64,000 nucleotides of DNA from Irpex lacteus (lineage: Eukaryota; Basidiomycota; Agaricomycetes; Polyporales; Irpicaceae), in contig MQVO02000005.1 of assembly GCA_001986395.2 (NCBI GenBank), forward strand, positions 248,001 through 312,000. Reading direction: 5' to 3'. The translations under genes and the position numbers were made by a program. This document shows, piece by piece, positions 31,397 through 43,560 of the stretch. Numbering within the stretch: the first letter of the stretch is position 1; every line of letters begins with the position of its first letter. The notes under the pieces were generated by a model, which worked only from the letters and a program-made list of their open reading frames with translations, ran no database searches and had not been told where the DNA came from.

Positions 31397-34300
31397 TACT
31401 ATGTATTGTGATCTTCTTTCAATGGCCTCTGTCTTGTGTGTGCATTGTACTTGTACCTTGAAAGTCTCTGGTGGTCTTCTATGTTTCCAGCACCACTTTG
31501 TATGGTACTTGTTGATCTGTGTCTGTTGTATGTTCTCGGACATGTTCCAAGGTTTCTCTTGACACTATATTGCGGCTATGTACTGTACTTGTATTCTGAT
31601 TCAGAATGGCCTCTGACGGTCTCTTATGTTTGCTCGTGTTGTCGTTCCCACCCGGTCATTGTTAATTCATCACTGTAGATCTGTGTTGTCCGTTCGTACC
31701 AATTTCGCAAGCTCTTGATGTGTTTGCAGTTATATCTGCTTTTTTATATTATCCCATATACACGGTCATTGGTACAATGAATGACTCTTGGGGCCATCAA
31801 GCTACAAGATCATTGTCAAGATGTGGTAGAGCCATCGTGACAAACCTCCCATCGACATCACAACGACGCAGTGGTCTGCAACCAATTGGCAGTGATCCCT
31901 CCCAGTGACCGTTCCACAGCTGTAGCCTAGATACCATAGCATGTCTTGCATTCCTGCGGCCACAACAGATCAGGGACTCCGAGAGGTTGTGTGAGTAAAT
32001 TAAAACAAATATATTTGGACCTAGATACCACTACACGGTCATCAGAAGTCCGGAATATCATGACTCGACAAAACCAGTACTTGCAACTGCAGCGCATCAG
32101 TCTTAACACAATGTGTAGTTTGGATGTACATACTTGATGAAGGTTGTGTCAGCTTGCATGAAGCATGGTCCTGCAACGGATAGTGAAAGTGGTTTGTTTT
32201 TTTGGAAGATAGATGTCTGAAATGTAGCCAATGACACTTCAGGTACTGTCGTCTGTCAAAGACAGACCACGAGAAAGTTGACCTCGTTCACACTCCCAAA
32301 TTCCCAATCGCCTGCTTGAGTGCTACTCCGTACAGCTTGAGCGTATCTTAGACCATTACCACATGTGGATGTACTTGCGATGTGAAAAACTAGAGTCTAG
32401 AGGGTGCCGCCGTGTGCGAGATGGCGAGGCGCGAATGCCAAGACGGGCCGATGAACGGAACTTTCAAAAGCCTGGGAGACAGCACAAGACAGGAGTGAGT
32501 GGTAACACAAATATATTTTGTCATAAACATCAAATGGCCCGTCTCCAGTCCATTGCGCTCCGCGAGAGCATTCGTTACACGGCCATGCTCAGAACGAATC
32601 CTCCGTCAAGCCCTTCGAGCGTGCCTCAGGAGTCAGAACGATCAAGGCAGGGACTTGGGCATCACGTCTGTATCCGTGACGATATCACGTCGAGCTTGTC
32701 TATCAGTCTCTGTGATGTATATGGGCATCGTCAGAAGATCGATGTGTTCGTTGAAGCTACGCTCGCGAACCTGCAGCCAGATTTCTTGTCGTCGCTGGTG
32801 TGTCTTGGGCCTCGCGCTAAGCTTGAGAGAAACGATAGCTAAAAAGCAGCTTGACGCTAGTGACGCGAGTATAGCCTGAGACACGAAATCCGGATAGCAA
32901 CGGCCAATGACGTCCAAGCGATGGGTCGACTAGTATTTTGCGAGCAGAGACGACAGCCAAACTCCCGAGCACCCTGGACGAAGACGACTTCGGGACGAGC
33001 CAGTGAGGTGTGACTTCGTAGCGCCCCCGAATTGCCGCACAGCGACGTTGAAGCTCGATTTCTCCCGACGTCTTCAGCTGGGATGTGTCTTGGCAGATAT
33101 CTCGACCATACGAGTTTGGACGGGGCGACGTAGTGGGCAGAGGATTCGCCGCGAAGGAACCTAGTGCCCAGACTGGATGAATGTCAAAGGCGTTGAAGCC
33201 ATCGATGTAGAGGGCTTCGAGGGTGTAACCGATCTGCGACTCTGTAGCAGGTATTTAAGGTCGTTATTCGTTGTTTCCGTACGGAAGGTTGCAGATAGTA
33301 GGCATCGAGGCGTATATCCGACTGGCGAGTAGCAACTCAGGACTCAGGACGTGTCCGTGAACGGCTGGTAGCGTGTGTTAGTGTCGCACAAGACCATACT
33401 GTATATAAACCTGAGACGAACCTTGTTATTGTTGCATTACATCTACTTTGATTGGAACACCAACGAACGGTCCTGCCAAGGCTCTGGTGTTGCCAATCGG
33501 ATGTCTGCTGCTACATAATTGCCGTGGAGGGGTAGGATGTGGCGACGGCGATGGAACGGCCGAAACGGGGAGGACGGTGTGACGCGATGACGAGGGCCGT
33601 GGCGAATCTAAGCTCCGTTGACCTAATCTGGCGGCGAGTACAGCCTCGAGGAAAACGATACCAGAGTGACTATGGGCAGAGGATATGAAAGGGCAACGGT
33701 CTGAGGGAGGTGAGTGCGAATACGGTACACCCACCCGTAAGTTCTCCCCGAGTCGCGCGCGATGACAGCTGCGAGCGTCGCGTCAGCAGATGCGTTGACA
33801 TGGGGAGTATGCTGTCGCTTACTCGATGTCTTGAAAGTGAGCTCAAGGTTACTGAACGCCTGAGGATAGTCGGGGAATGATGAGCAAGGCAGCATGATCG
33901 CATAAGAACTACCGTACTTACCTCGAAGTAATCGGCGTGAGAGCTGACTTGAATTAAACTCGCTACGCGTTGAATCTGTAGTAGGGTTGTGCTTCGAGCG
34001 AGGGGTTGTAAATGGAGGCTAAGAGAAATATCTACGCAACGAATTGATACATCTCGCCTACATGATCACCTGTAAGTTGAAGACGTACGTGTATCATGAC
34101 GGCTATAGACCTACGAGTCCACGCGTCATGCATCGTGGGGCACACCGCACTACCGAACTATTCACAACGCATCATCGTCAGTGATCACAGCAATAAGACA
34201 AAGTATATGGAACACACCGTGTGCAGTTCTCATCCACGCCCCCAGAAACCTCGCAGCCATAATACGTCTTCAAGACGAGAAGTTGGTGTCGCGCTCTTGA

Positions 34301-36369
34301 GCTCGTCGCCCACGCTCACCAGCGAGAGTCCGCTGTAGTACGCAAGCAAGATGTGGCTTTGATAGGTGGTGTTGACAGCGGTCGCAGCTCCCGGTACTAG
34401 GACGACGTGTAGTCACGTTGTGCGACGTAGAGGCCGACGTACTGCTGGCGACAGTCGTACTGTAACTTGCGTAATCAGTCATGAAGATGCTACACATAGC
34501 CTCAACATCCTCCTACTCACCTCATTCCATAATCCCCATTCGTTGTCTGTTCACAATCTTTAATCCAAGGATGTCGACGCCGTTCGAGGAGTTGGCAGCA
34601 TGCCACATAACGAGCAGAGAATGTGGGTGGGAACAGACAGAGCGTCGGCTGAGAGCGACAACGAATAGAAAGTCCCAATGCAGACCACGCCCATCGTCGC
34701 TCTCTCACACCATGCTCATGTGGCCAGTCGGTGGGAAGGAGAAGAGAGGGCCACCTTACGTGTGCGCTTAGGGACCGGCAAACAGCGATCTGCCAGTGGT
34801 TCGTCTTTCGGGTCTCTCTCTCTCGTTCTCACTGGTCACTGGTCACTGCTCACGACGACGACCTCGATGAACCCGAGCCCGTTCACCAAGCTGCTGCTTG
34901 TCTACCTGCCACTTCCCTACAGTTCAAACTGCTCGCTATGACCGCGCGATGGCCTGAATGCTGTTGCTCCCTCGACCCACTCGTGCTCGCTCATCCGCGT
35001 TCTCAACCCGCTCCATCCCATCGTGTAGCTCATCACCGCCCCGCGTACTTGCAAGTATAAAGAAGAAATCTTGGATATGTGCTATCCAAAGGAGCTTAGA
35101 ATACGCACCTGAGGACTAACGTCTTCGAGCTGGAGGATGGACCAACGAGTGCGAGAGTTGGGACTACCAAAAGGTACGTTGACATACAATGTCTGACGTC
35201 CGTGTACTCATTCTATGACCGCTCTGATTATGAAGGACACGCATGCGACTTATCGCTCACGCCAGCCGAGTTAGTGATGTGCTCCGGCTCTCTCCAACCA
35301 TTCGCAAACCTCTAGTTCACTCGCTCGTTGCTCCTCGTTGCAAGCTATCCGCTGTCAGAACCAACTTGTATGCCAACTCAAAATACCTCGGCGAAATACG
35401 GGAGTCCTCGTTGCTCAGCAGGAATTAATCGAGCTCAAACTGGAGTACTGAGATTCGATAGATGGTTAAGGTGTGTTCTACGCTGTTGAGATCCATACCA
35501 CTATCTGACGCAGTGTGTACAGTGGGTGTATCGTGGTCTCCAATGTATGCAGTCGTGCATAGAGAGGTGACTTGCCTCTCGTCGACGGGACACGTACGAG
35601 ACATACGACGAATGGCTCAACAGACTGCAATAGAGACACCTTGTACCGTATGTGACCGTTCTATGCCTCTTCAATACTAATCTCGACTTCTTTTCACTTC
35701 ATTCAACCCCGTCTTCCGTCTGAACTATCCTGAGTGAGGCCCCTCTCATACGATCCACGTCCCTGAAGCACACCCGGCCACCCACCATCTCCACAGCTGG
35801 CACATGGGCAGCGTATCCCCCTCATCTACCAGACCACGCCCCGGCTTTGGGCTTACGAATCACGCATACACCCGCACAAGAACCACCGTAGCATTGTATG
35901 AAATGCCGACCGTCGTCGACCGTCGTTTACGGCGCTGAAGCACGCCAACCCGTCACAGACCGCCTCAACGACCAATACTACGGGACCGTCGCATGCTCTT
36001 CGTTTACTCAACTACACCCTCGTCCTACGCTCACACGTCACGCATACAGCCGCATACATCCCATCGTCAATCACCGCTAAACGGACTACGAACGTAAGCA
36101 GTTATTACGGGGTTTTGGCGGTCGCTAGTTGATGGAGAGGGCGATTCTCGGTGAGTCTACGTGCAGTTTCGTCCGCGAGAGTTCCTACTGATGATCGTCG
36201 TACTTTACAGCTACCTAGTCACACTGTCTCAGGCTTCAACTCGGCTGGCCATTCTCGAACGAGCGGACCTACAGCCTCGGTCGAAACGTCTTTCGGTGAG
36301 ACGCTACCATTCGCACTCGCTCATCGCTGACGACACATGCAACAGCGTTGCTACGGCTTCTCGATGGCT
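31397..36369. other. Spacer between TPR-CHAT copies 2 and 3 (duplicated, no intact gene)
   Basis: This contains the 3' flank of copy 2 (to about 32500) and the upstream part of unit 3 (about 32690 onward). I see no intact gene. The conserved landmarks are the AGGTTGTGTGAGTAAA phrase near 31985, a + strand tail reading CEMARRECQDG just before a stop near 32500 (shared with 44470-44555), the near-identical block 33000-33165 (compare 17500-17670), and 34980-35115 (compare 1675-1800). This copy keeps the roughly 680 bp (about 34856-35533) that the DNA transposon insertion removed from unit 2. Short ORFs are inconsistent between copies. Confidence 0.5.
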
Positions 36370-37260
36370 AGAAACGTTCACGCAGTGGACAGAACTGTCC
36401 GCGACAAATGCCCGACGCACGCGTGCGCGTTTGCACAGTTCCTATTCGACGAGGTACGTACCACTTCCACTGACATGCTCCCGACACTGACGTATGCCGC
36501 GTAGCAGTACTGTAACGTGCACCTCACCAAGTAGTGACAAAATCGTCGCGCGGCTCACTCACGGGTGCTACCGTCCTGGAATACGGGACGTTGCGCTCTC
36601 GCGTCTGTTTTTAAATCACGACTCTCTCACACGCTTCACCTCCATCGCATTCATATCCGATACGACTACGCGGGATTGCTACGTATAGACACGTATCGCG
36701 CAGCTGTGGCAGTGCTATATGTATCTGTAGGTCTTTCCACATATCATAGAAGCCAACTATACCTCTCATCCTATGCACACAGCCTCGACGCTTATGTGGA
36801 CACCGTTTACGCGTACATCCCGAGGCAGTGAGTGAGTATTCGACTTCCAAGTACCCGTTACTCCTGCTAACGTGATCACGGTCTCAGTTATACGAAGCCT
36901 CGTTTCCATCTCGCTCAGACGCATTAATCGTAGCGCCTTCATCTTCGCCGTCCCGCAGCCCTCTCTCGATCGACAGATTCCAACTACCGGAGCATCCGCG
37001 ACGCAGTCGACTGGGAAGAGAACCCTGTGTGGCGCAGCTTGTACTATCGCGAGCTCGTAGTCAGCTGTCATAACACAGGGAATCATACCGAGTATAAGGT
37101 TTGTCACCGCCTTCCTTGTATTAGGGTTTAATGGACCACTGACGCGTGTTCGTAGGTCTTCTCACTTCTACTGGGAGCTTCGCGAGCGTTCATGTGAGAC
37201 GTTGTCCGCACGTCGCTACGCGCTGTCTCACCTTCGGTCGAGCAGGTAGCGGTCTCATCT
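36370..37260 (+). pseudogene. Remnant of unrecognised multi-exon gene, copy 3
   Basis: This is the third copy of the remnant seen at 3044 and 26728. The exon ending CPTHACAFAQFLFDE (to 36453) is followed by the conserved 54-nt intron (36454-36507) and YCNVHLTK, then an in-frame stop. YAGLLRIDTYRAAVAVLYVS is preserved near 36665-36730. LDAYVDTVYAYIPRQ (about 36785-36829) is followed by a donor. A one-base frameshift relative to copy 2 lies just before the CPTHACAF segment. It appears non-functional. Confidence 0.4.
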
Positions 37261-37530
37261 TAGGCAAGTACTAGTCGCCTCCATTGTCACATGTATCTGA
37301 CGACGTTCGACTACGATAGAACAGCCTATCCTATGCGCGCAAGACCCTTGCCTATTCACGAAGCTGCGCGATATCGCCTCGCGACTTCCAGGTACCGGCG
37401 GCAAACTGTCAGTAGACACAGCCTACGTCCTTGCTATGTTTATACGGCGATCTTCTTGAATTCAGTGACGGCGCGAGGCTTAAATTACGACGTGACTGGA
37501 CCGGGCACTCAAAAGTCGATGGGTGAGAGC

Positions 37531-37757
37531 AAGGTATAAGTATCACTTGTCCCCTGCCGTCGGATCTTCAGACCCGCAGCCCGAGTCGAAGGTGTGTAGC
37601 AATATGGTCGTTGCTGACATTACTTGTGCTCATGTATCTATACAGCTCTTGATATCATCCATTGCTACACTTCATCAACTACGTGTTTTTGTATCCCCTA
37701 CCCACCCCATCTGTGCGCCGCTACTGCCACTGCTCCCATCCGCCCCCCCCTACTTCC
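37531..37757 (+). promoter_or_regulatory. Promoter and leader intron of TPR-CHAT copy 3
   Basis: A TATA element (AAGGTATAAGTATCACTTG from 37531) lies about 223 nt before the ATG. A 54-nt leader intron is at 37592-37645. Both are the same as in copies 1 and 2. Confidence 0.6.
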
Positions 37758-40700
37758 ATGTCCAGTTCCAGTGAAGAGTCATTCCCCTTGGTGCCAGGTG
37801 TTGATCCTGCCGTGAGTCTGCATTGTCTGTGCTGCCATTGCCTATGTCTGATTGATCCCTTCTATATCCAGCGGCTGCCAGCTGCCTCGTTCGATGCATT
37901 TGACAATTGTTCCCCTCATGTTGCTCTCTACCACCAGGGGGATCGAGCTCGGGAGCAGTACCTTGCCCACAGTGACTTAGATGCTTTGGAGCTCTTTGTT
38001 TCCTGCTGCCGCCAGGCTGTAGAAGTCACTCCAGATGATGATCCGCAGCAGCTGGCCATTCTCAACAACTTTGGTGTAGCACTGAGCACCCGATTCCAGC
38101 AATTGGGCAACCACTCAGACCTGGAAGAGTGTATCGCCATTCAGCAAGTTGTGAATGCACTCACACCTGAGGACTCACCAGACAAGCCTGTCATGCTGGG
38201 CAACCTTGCAGCCTCTATCTGGTCCCAGTTTGAGCTGACAGGAAACCTTGAGGATCTCAAGGAAGCTATCTCACTGGAGACTTGTGCTCTGGATCTTACA
38301 CCAAATGGTCATAGAGACAAGCCAGCAATGCTGAATAACCTTGGTATTTCTCTGCGCACACAGTTTAAGCACACAGGCCTTTCTGAACATCTGGCCAAGG
38401 CTATCACTCTCCAGAGCCAGGCTGTTGATCTTACACCTGATGATCACCCAAATAGACCCTCTCGGCTCGACAATCTCAGTAACTCATTGCAGAAGCGCTT
38501 CCAATTGGAGGGCAACATTGAGGATCTTGAGCACGCCATCACATTGCAGTCTCATGCATTGAGGCTCACTCCTGACTCCCACCCAGACAAGCATATTTGG
38601 ATCGGCAACTTTGGAAATAAGCTTTTGGAAAGGTTTGAGAGGCTGGCAAACTTGGATGACTTACAGAGAGCAGTTGCATCCTTTGAGCATGCTCTGGAGC
38701 TCACTCCTGATAGTCATCCAGCCAAGCCTAAGCATCTCAATAACCTAGCCAAATCACTGATAGAAAGATTTCAACACAGTGGAGAGGTTCAGGATCTGAC
38801 TAGAGCAATCACCTGCCAGTCCCAGGCTGTGGATCTTACTCCAAATAGCCACCCTGACAAACCCTCTTGGTTGAACAACCTTGGAACCAAACTACACACG
38901 CTGTATGAGCAATCAGACAGTATGGAAGCCTTGAACAGGGCAATTGCAGCCCATTCACAGGCTGTGGAACTTACTCCAGATGGGCATTCTGTCAAATCTT
39001 CCTTGTTATACAACCTTGCCAACTCCCTTCATGCACGCTTTGAGAAGACAGGTGATGCTTCTGATTTATCAGAGGCCATCAAACACAGCACACTGGCTGT
39101 CAATCTTTTACCGGTGGACCATCCGGAGCAGGCACGAAACCTTCGACTTCTTGGGGGCCTTTATCAAGAGCGTGCAGAGTCACCCCATGCTCAGCCTCAA
39201 GATTTTACATGTGCATTGTATCAATTCTCTAATGCCATGCAACACACAGTTTCTCCTCCTCGACAGCGATGGCGTGCAGCAGTTCAATACACAAACTTGC
39301 TCTCCACAACTTCTTCTATGTTGAACACTCTACCTGAAATCTCTCTACTAGAGGCCTATGAACTTCAGTTTAGCCTGCTTTCTCAATGCCTTTGGTTAGG
39401 AAATGGTGTCCATGATCGATACTCTGCCAAAGAGCTGCCATTCTGGGGGCAGATTGTTGGTGAGGCTACTGCTGCTGTCATCAATGCTGGGGAATTTGGA
39501 AAAGCCATTGAGTGGATAGAGAGTGGACGCACACTGGTCTGGTCTCAAATTCTTCAACTACGCACCCCACTGGATGATCTGCATCACTCCCACCCTCAGC
39601 TTGCCGATAGACTTCAACATGTCTCTCAAGCTCTACAGCAGGCTGCTACTTCCTCCTCAGGTTCAACATCACAGCTGCTATCGACTTCCCATTTCAATCA
39701 ATCCACACAGCTCTCTTTTGATATGCAGGCCAAAAGCTCTCATGGCTATGCTGCTGAATATGAAAAGCTGCTCAAGCAGATCAGGAAGCTTGAGGGCTTT
39801 GAGGGCTTTTTACAGCCCAGGACTTTTCCTCAGCTTGCAGGTGCATGCAAATCAGGACCAGTAGTGCTCTTCAATATGCATGAGTCACACTGCGATGCTC
39901 TTATACTCTATGACCCAGAAGAAGTCAAGATCAAGCACATTCCACTTTCCTTGCTCTCTCTTGACCATGCCATAAATCTATGCAGCAATTTTGCATCTGT
40001 GCTCATTACACGGGGTCTTCGTGGCTGTTTCCGTGATAACTCCTGTAAATGGAAGGAAGATTGGGACAGAGGGGCACATCTACCAGGGAGGGGGATGAAA
40101 AATGACCCAATGTTCAAGATTCTTGCTGATCTGTGGACAATGGTGGTCAACCCTGTCATTGACTTCATATACACATTGGTGCGTACCCTTTGCTTTGACC
40201 AACTTGATATAATACATTCTAAACTTGACCTGCTCTCAGTCATTGACAAACACAAGCCGGCTCCCACACATCACTTGGTGCCCTACTGGCCCTCTCACCT
40301 TCCTGCCTCTTCATGCAGCTGGAATCTATCATGTGAATAATGCTCCGTCCAAGACTGTCATGGACTATGTTATATCCTCCTATACTCCCACACTAGAGGC
40401 ACTCCTCAAGCCTCAGGCCAAACCATATTCAGCACATGCAACCCCTCGAGTTCTTGTAATCTCACAGCCAGCCACACCAGGCTGCAACCCTATCCCCGAG
40501 ACAACAACAGAAGCGGGAATTGTAATGTCACTCACTGGAGAGTCAACACAGGTCCTAGAAGATACAGATGGGATGATCAATACAGTTCTGGAAGCTATGA
40601 CCACCCACAACTGGGTACATCTTGCCTGTCATGGAGTACAGGATCAGAATAATCCTATTAATAGTTCATTTGCACTCTACAACGGAAAGCTTACTCTCAA

Positions 40701-41040
40701 GACCCTCATGTCTAAGCATTTTCCAAATGCTGACCTTGCTGTCCTCTCTGCCTGCCAAACTGCCACCGGAGACATGAAACTTGCTGAAGAAGCTGTTCAC
40801 CTAGCCGCAGGGATGCTCAACATTGGGTACAAGAGCGTCATTGGCACAATGTGGTCAATCTCCGATGACAGTGCACCGGTTGTGATGGCCCGATTCTACG
40901 AAGTGATGATGGAGCAGGTCCGTGCCGGAAAGGAGCCTCAGCCAGCATATGCGTTGCATGAAGCAACAAAAGCATTGCGCAAGACTTATGGGGTGAACGA
41001 TTTTGTGCGCTGGATTCCGTTTGTCCACTTTGGCCTGTAA
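37758..41040 (+). CDS. TPR-repeat CHAT-domain protein, copy 3 (intact)
   Basis: Three exons: 37758-37811 (18 codons, MSSSSEESFPLVPGVDPA), 37872-40178 and 40240-41040, all phase 0, giving about 1053 residues. The first intron happens to keep the frame open, so an unspliced reading is longer but should not be used as the gene model. Exon 2 carries tandem TPR-like repeats. Exon 3 carries the CHAT protease domain with the catalytic His in HLACHG (about residue 918) and Cys in LSACQTATGD (about residue 959). Introns 1 and 2 occupy the same positions as in copy 2, and exon 3 is 801 nt in both. Expression is probably driven by the shared TATA/leader-intron promoter. Differences from copy 2 are spread over the repeats, the part expected to contact ligand. 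It is likely a cytosolic protein, since no signal peptide or membrane segment is seen. Confidence 0.92.
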
Positions 41041-41706
41041 TTCCCTGTATCTGCATGGTTTCTTGACGGCCTCTGTCTTGCGCGTGTAGTGTACCTGTAT
41101 CCTGGATGGTCTCTGGTGGTCTTCTATGTTTCCCATGTTGTTTTGTGTTGTACTTGCTGGATTGTGTCTGTCATACATGCTCATATTTTAATTGTCCCCA
41201 TCATAACTTGGGGGAGTAAGGCCATCAAGTGGCAAGTAACGATTCCTGATTTCTGGATGCTCTATCAAAGTTGACACACCATAATCAATGAATATAATAG
41301 AAGAGGCCTTAAACTGACGTCAAACCTAGGGAGAGCTGGACCAAGCTACTGGACCAACATGACAATGCAAGCAAGCAAAACATAAAGAAGAAAGCTTCAA
41401 CATGATTGGATAAATCAAGAATGCAAAGGGGTGCTTCTTTGGTTGGTGAAAGACAATAATTATAGTCAAGCACGTTGAAAAGATCACTCGAGTAGAAAGA
41501 AAGAAGTATGTGGAGGTGAAATAAGGAAGAAACATATGAAGGGCAAAGGTAAAAGAAAACAAACTCAGGTAAGAAGTGGGAGAAAGGCAAGATTGCGAAC
41601 GAAACAGAATTTGAAACTCATTAGCATTATATTATATTTCATGGCGATCTATGTAAAGAAAAGAATGAAATGTCAAATCCATCATGACTGACTTCAGTTA
41701 CAAAGA

Positions 41707-41900
41707 TTCTGAGTCCATTTTCATAACTCTGAGCAAAATCTAGCCAAAAAACATATCATATGTTTTTTGACATTCACATATGTTTCTGATATATGATACC
41801 ATTCTAAAGCAGTAAACAGTGAAGATAAGCACCCATATACTTCAAAAGACAGTGAGTATGTACAGTTACCCTTTTTAGTAATCATAGACAAAGCACAGTA
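41707..41900 (+). repeat. Diverged repeat, copy a (partner 42471-42660)
   Basis: Shared order of short matches with 42471-42660: ATTCTGAG, GCAAAATC, CCA-AAAACATAT, TATGTTT, ATCATTC/ACCATTC, AAAG-AGTAAA, and TTACCCTTTTAG. The spacing between the two copies is about 765 bp. The match is imperfect, so an old duplication or two old insertions of one element are both possible. Confidence 0.45.
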
Positions 41901-42126
41901 TGTCTGTGACTTATTTGAGAGGCGAAAACCGTTATTTTCATAATACAGTGGTTATTTGGATTTTATTGAAAAAAAAAGTCTATAGCTACTACTTAATTGG
42001 GTTATGTTTTGATGGCATCACACATGTTGTTATTATGTCATGTTCAAGCTGCATGATACTGCAAACTTGCAAAGAAATGTTCAAACTTTCATTTTACTCC
42101 ATAGATACAGTCTTTTGTGCTCATGT

Positions 42127-42200
42127 AAGCACTATTACGAGGAGTTCAGAGCAAGCGCCCACAAAACGGCGCTAGTTCTGAACTCCTCGTAATAGTGCTT
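42127..42200. repeat. Long hairpin: 33-bp arms, 8-nt loop
   Basis: The left arm 42127-42159 starts AAGCACTATTACGAGGAG. The right arm 42168-42200 is its reverse complement with two mismatches, and the loop is CACAAAAC. The GC-richer hairpin stands out in AT-rich surroundings. It may be the two joined ends of a foldback element or MITE. Confidence 0.8.
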
Positions 42201-42848
42201 AGATAATTGGTACAAGATATAGGGCTTCTAATGTATTTTTCATCATAATTTTGCTGCAAGCTCATTTTGAGTCAGATAAATGCGCAAAAATCAGCATATA
42301 ATCACTGACATAGAGACAGACCATATATGCTAGAATCATGATGCTAAAGTTCTTAACCCGTATCACTACTGCTACCCTTATATCAAGTGGATTAAACCAT
42401 GGGAAAATTCAAAAATGCGAAATATATTCAATATTGCTCAAATATCTTCTGAACCAGTGCAGCTATCGAAATTCTGAGATTAGATTCAGAATCCTGGGCA
42501 AAATCCGGTCCAGAAAACATATTTTTTCTTTATGACAGCAGCATATGTTTGTGTCATGTGACATCATTCCAAAGGAGTAAAACGACAAAATAAGCGCCCA
42601 AGCGCCCAGAAAGGCGGTGAGCTCACATCATTACCCTTTTAGGCAATCTGAAGCGGCAGCAGGTGTCTGTTAGCCATTTGATGGGCTGGAAACATTGATG
42701 TGGCCACTTTTCAGGCTTTTAATAAAATAGGAGCCCATGTACCTACCATTTTTGGGTTGTGATCTGCTTACTAGTATGATATTAGCCAATAATGGAGGTC
42801 AAATATTTTGCTTCCGCAGTTTTGGCTCTTTTTAGCTAAACTTGATTA

Positions 42849-42898
42849 TGTACCTCCTTAGCTCAGAAGGCTGCAAGTTCTAATCCCCTCGGTGCCAC
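42849..42898 (+). repeat. tRNA-like fragment (possible SINE part)
   Basis: TTAGCTCAGAAGG resembles a Pol III A box and GCAAGTTCTAATCCCC a B box, followed by GGTGCCA. The anticodon arm is missing, so this is not a tRNA gene. It aligns with the reverse complement of 43186-43259, including the T-rich and CTTGCT sequence after it. Confidence 0.4.
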
Positions 42899-43185
42899 TT
42901 TTTTATCTTGCTAAAACTCTATCACAACATAGTACAAAAAACATGATAAAATGATAATATAATCTGTAAATACATTAATCATTTTATTACTACTGAACAT
43001 AGGATATAGAACCAGTGACATTGAGATTGGATATGATTTGGTTGTCCACTAATGGTATGCTGTAGATCAACATGTATGAATGTAATTTTGAGTCGTAGAA
43101 ATATACAAACACGTTCAGTGATTATTTTACGCAATTTGTGGCATTTTTTGAATGTCACATGGTCAGAAATGAGCAAGTTATAAAA

Positions 43186-43259
43186 TGTGACCCAAGGGGG
43201 AATTGAACCCGCAACCTTCTGAAGCAGCTGGTGCAAGTTGCTTGCGCACTTAGGCGCTT
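43186..43259 (-). repeat. tRNA-like fragment, inverted relative to 42849
   Basis: On the - strand the end reads GGTTGCGGGTTCAATTCCCCC, a good B-box/T-arm (TTCAATT loop), preceded by GCGCCTAAGTGCGC, an A-box-like stretch. It does not fold into a clean cloverleaf by eye. It is probably a tRNA-derived SINE head or a tRNA pseudogene. Confidence 0.4.
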
Positions 43260-43560
43260 TGGTCTGAGTTTAGCTGAGTTTGAATCTCAAGTCCTCATCC
43301 AAAGCCATCCAGCCCATATCTTTTCTTACAGACCATATTAGTTCAGGATTATATTATCATCTGAAAGGTCTTCTCGATAGCTACAATTTGGTGTACTAAA
43401 CTTGTGAAATGAGCAAGATTTGACTTCACAATTCACAAAATACAGTTGTTGTTACACAAGTATTACTGTAGTAACAAGGATAACAAGCAGAACTCCCACG
43501 GTTTGGCAACGAAATCCGTCACTTACAAGCGCCGTAAATGCAGCACATCGTATTGAGACG

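Larger units (their letters stand above)
41250..43560. other. AT-rich repeat island, no protein gene
   Basis: This roughly 2.3-kb stretch is clearly more AT-rich than everything around it. I find no protein gene. It holds two diverged copies of an approximately 150-230-bp repeat, a 33-bp-arm hairpin and two tRNA-like fragments in opposite orientation. It looks like a nest of small non-autonomous elements inserted after TPR-CHAT copy 3. Sequence related to the 3' flank of the other copies resumes at about 43600. Confidence 0.6.
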
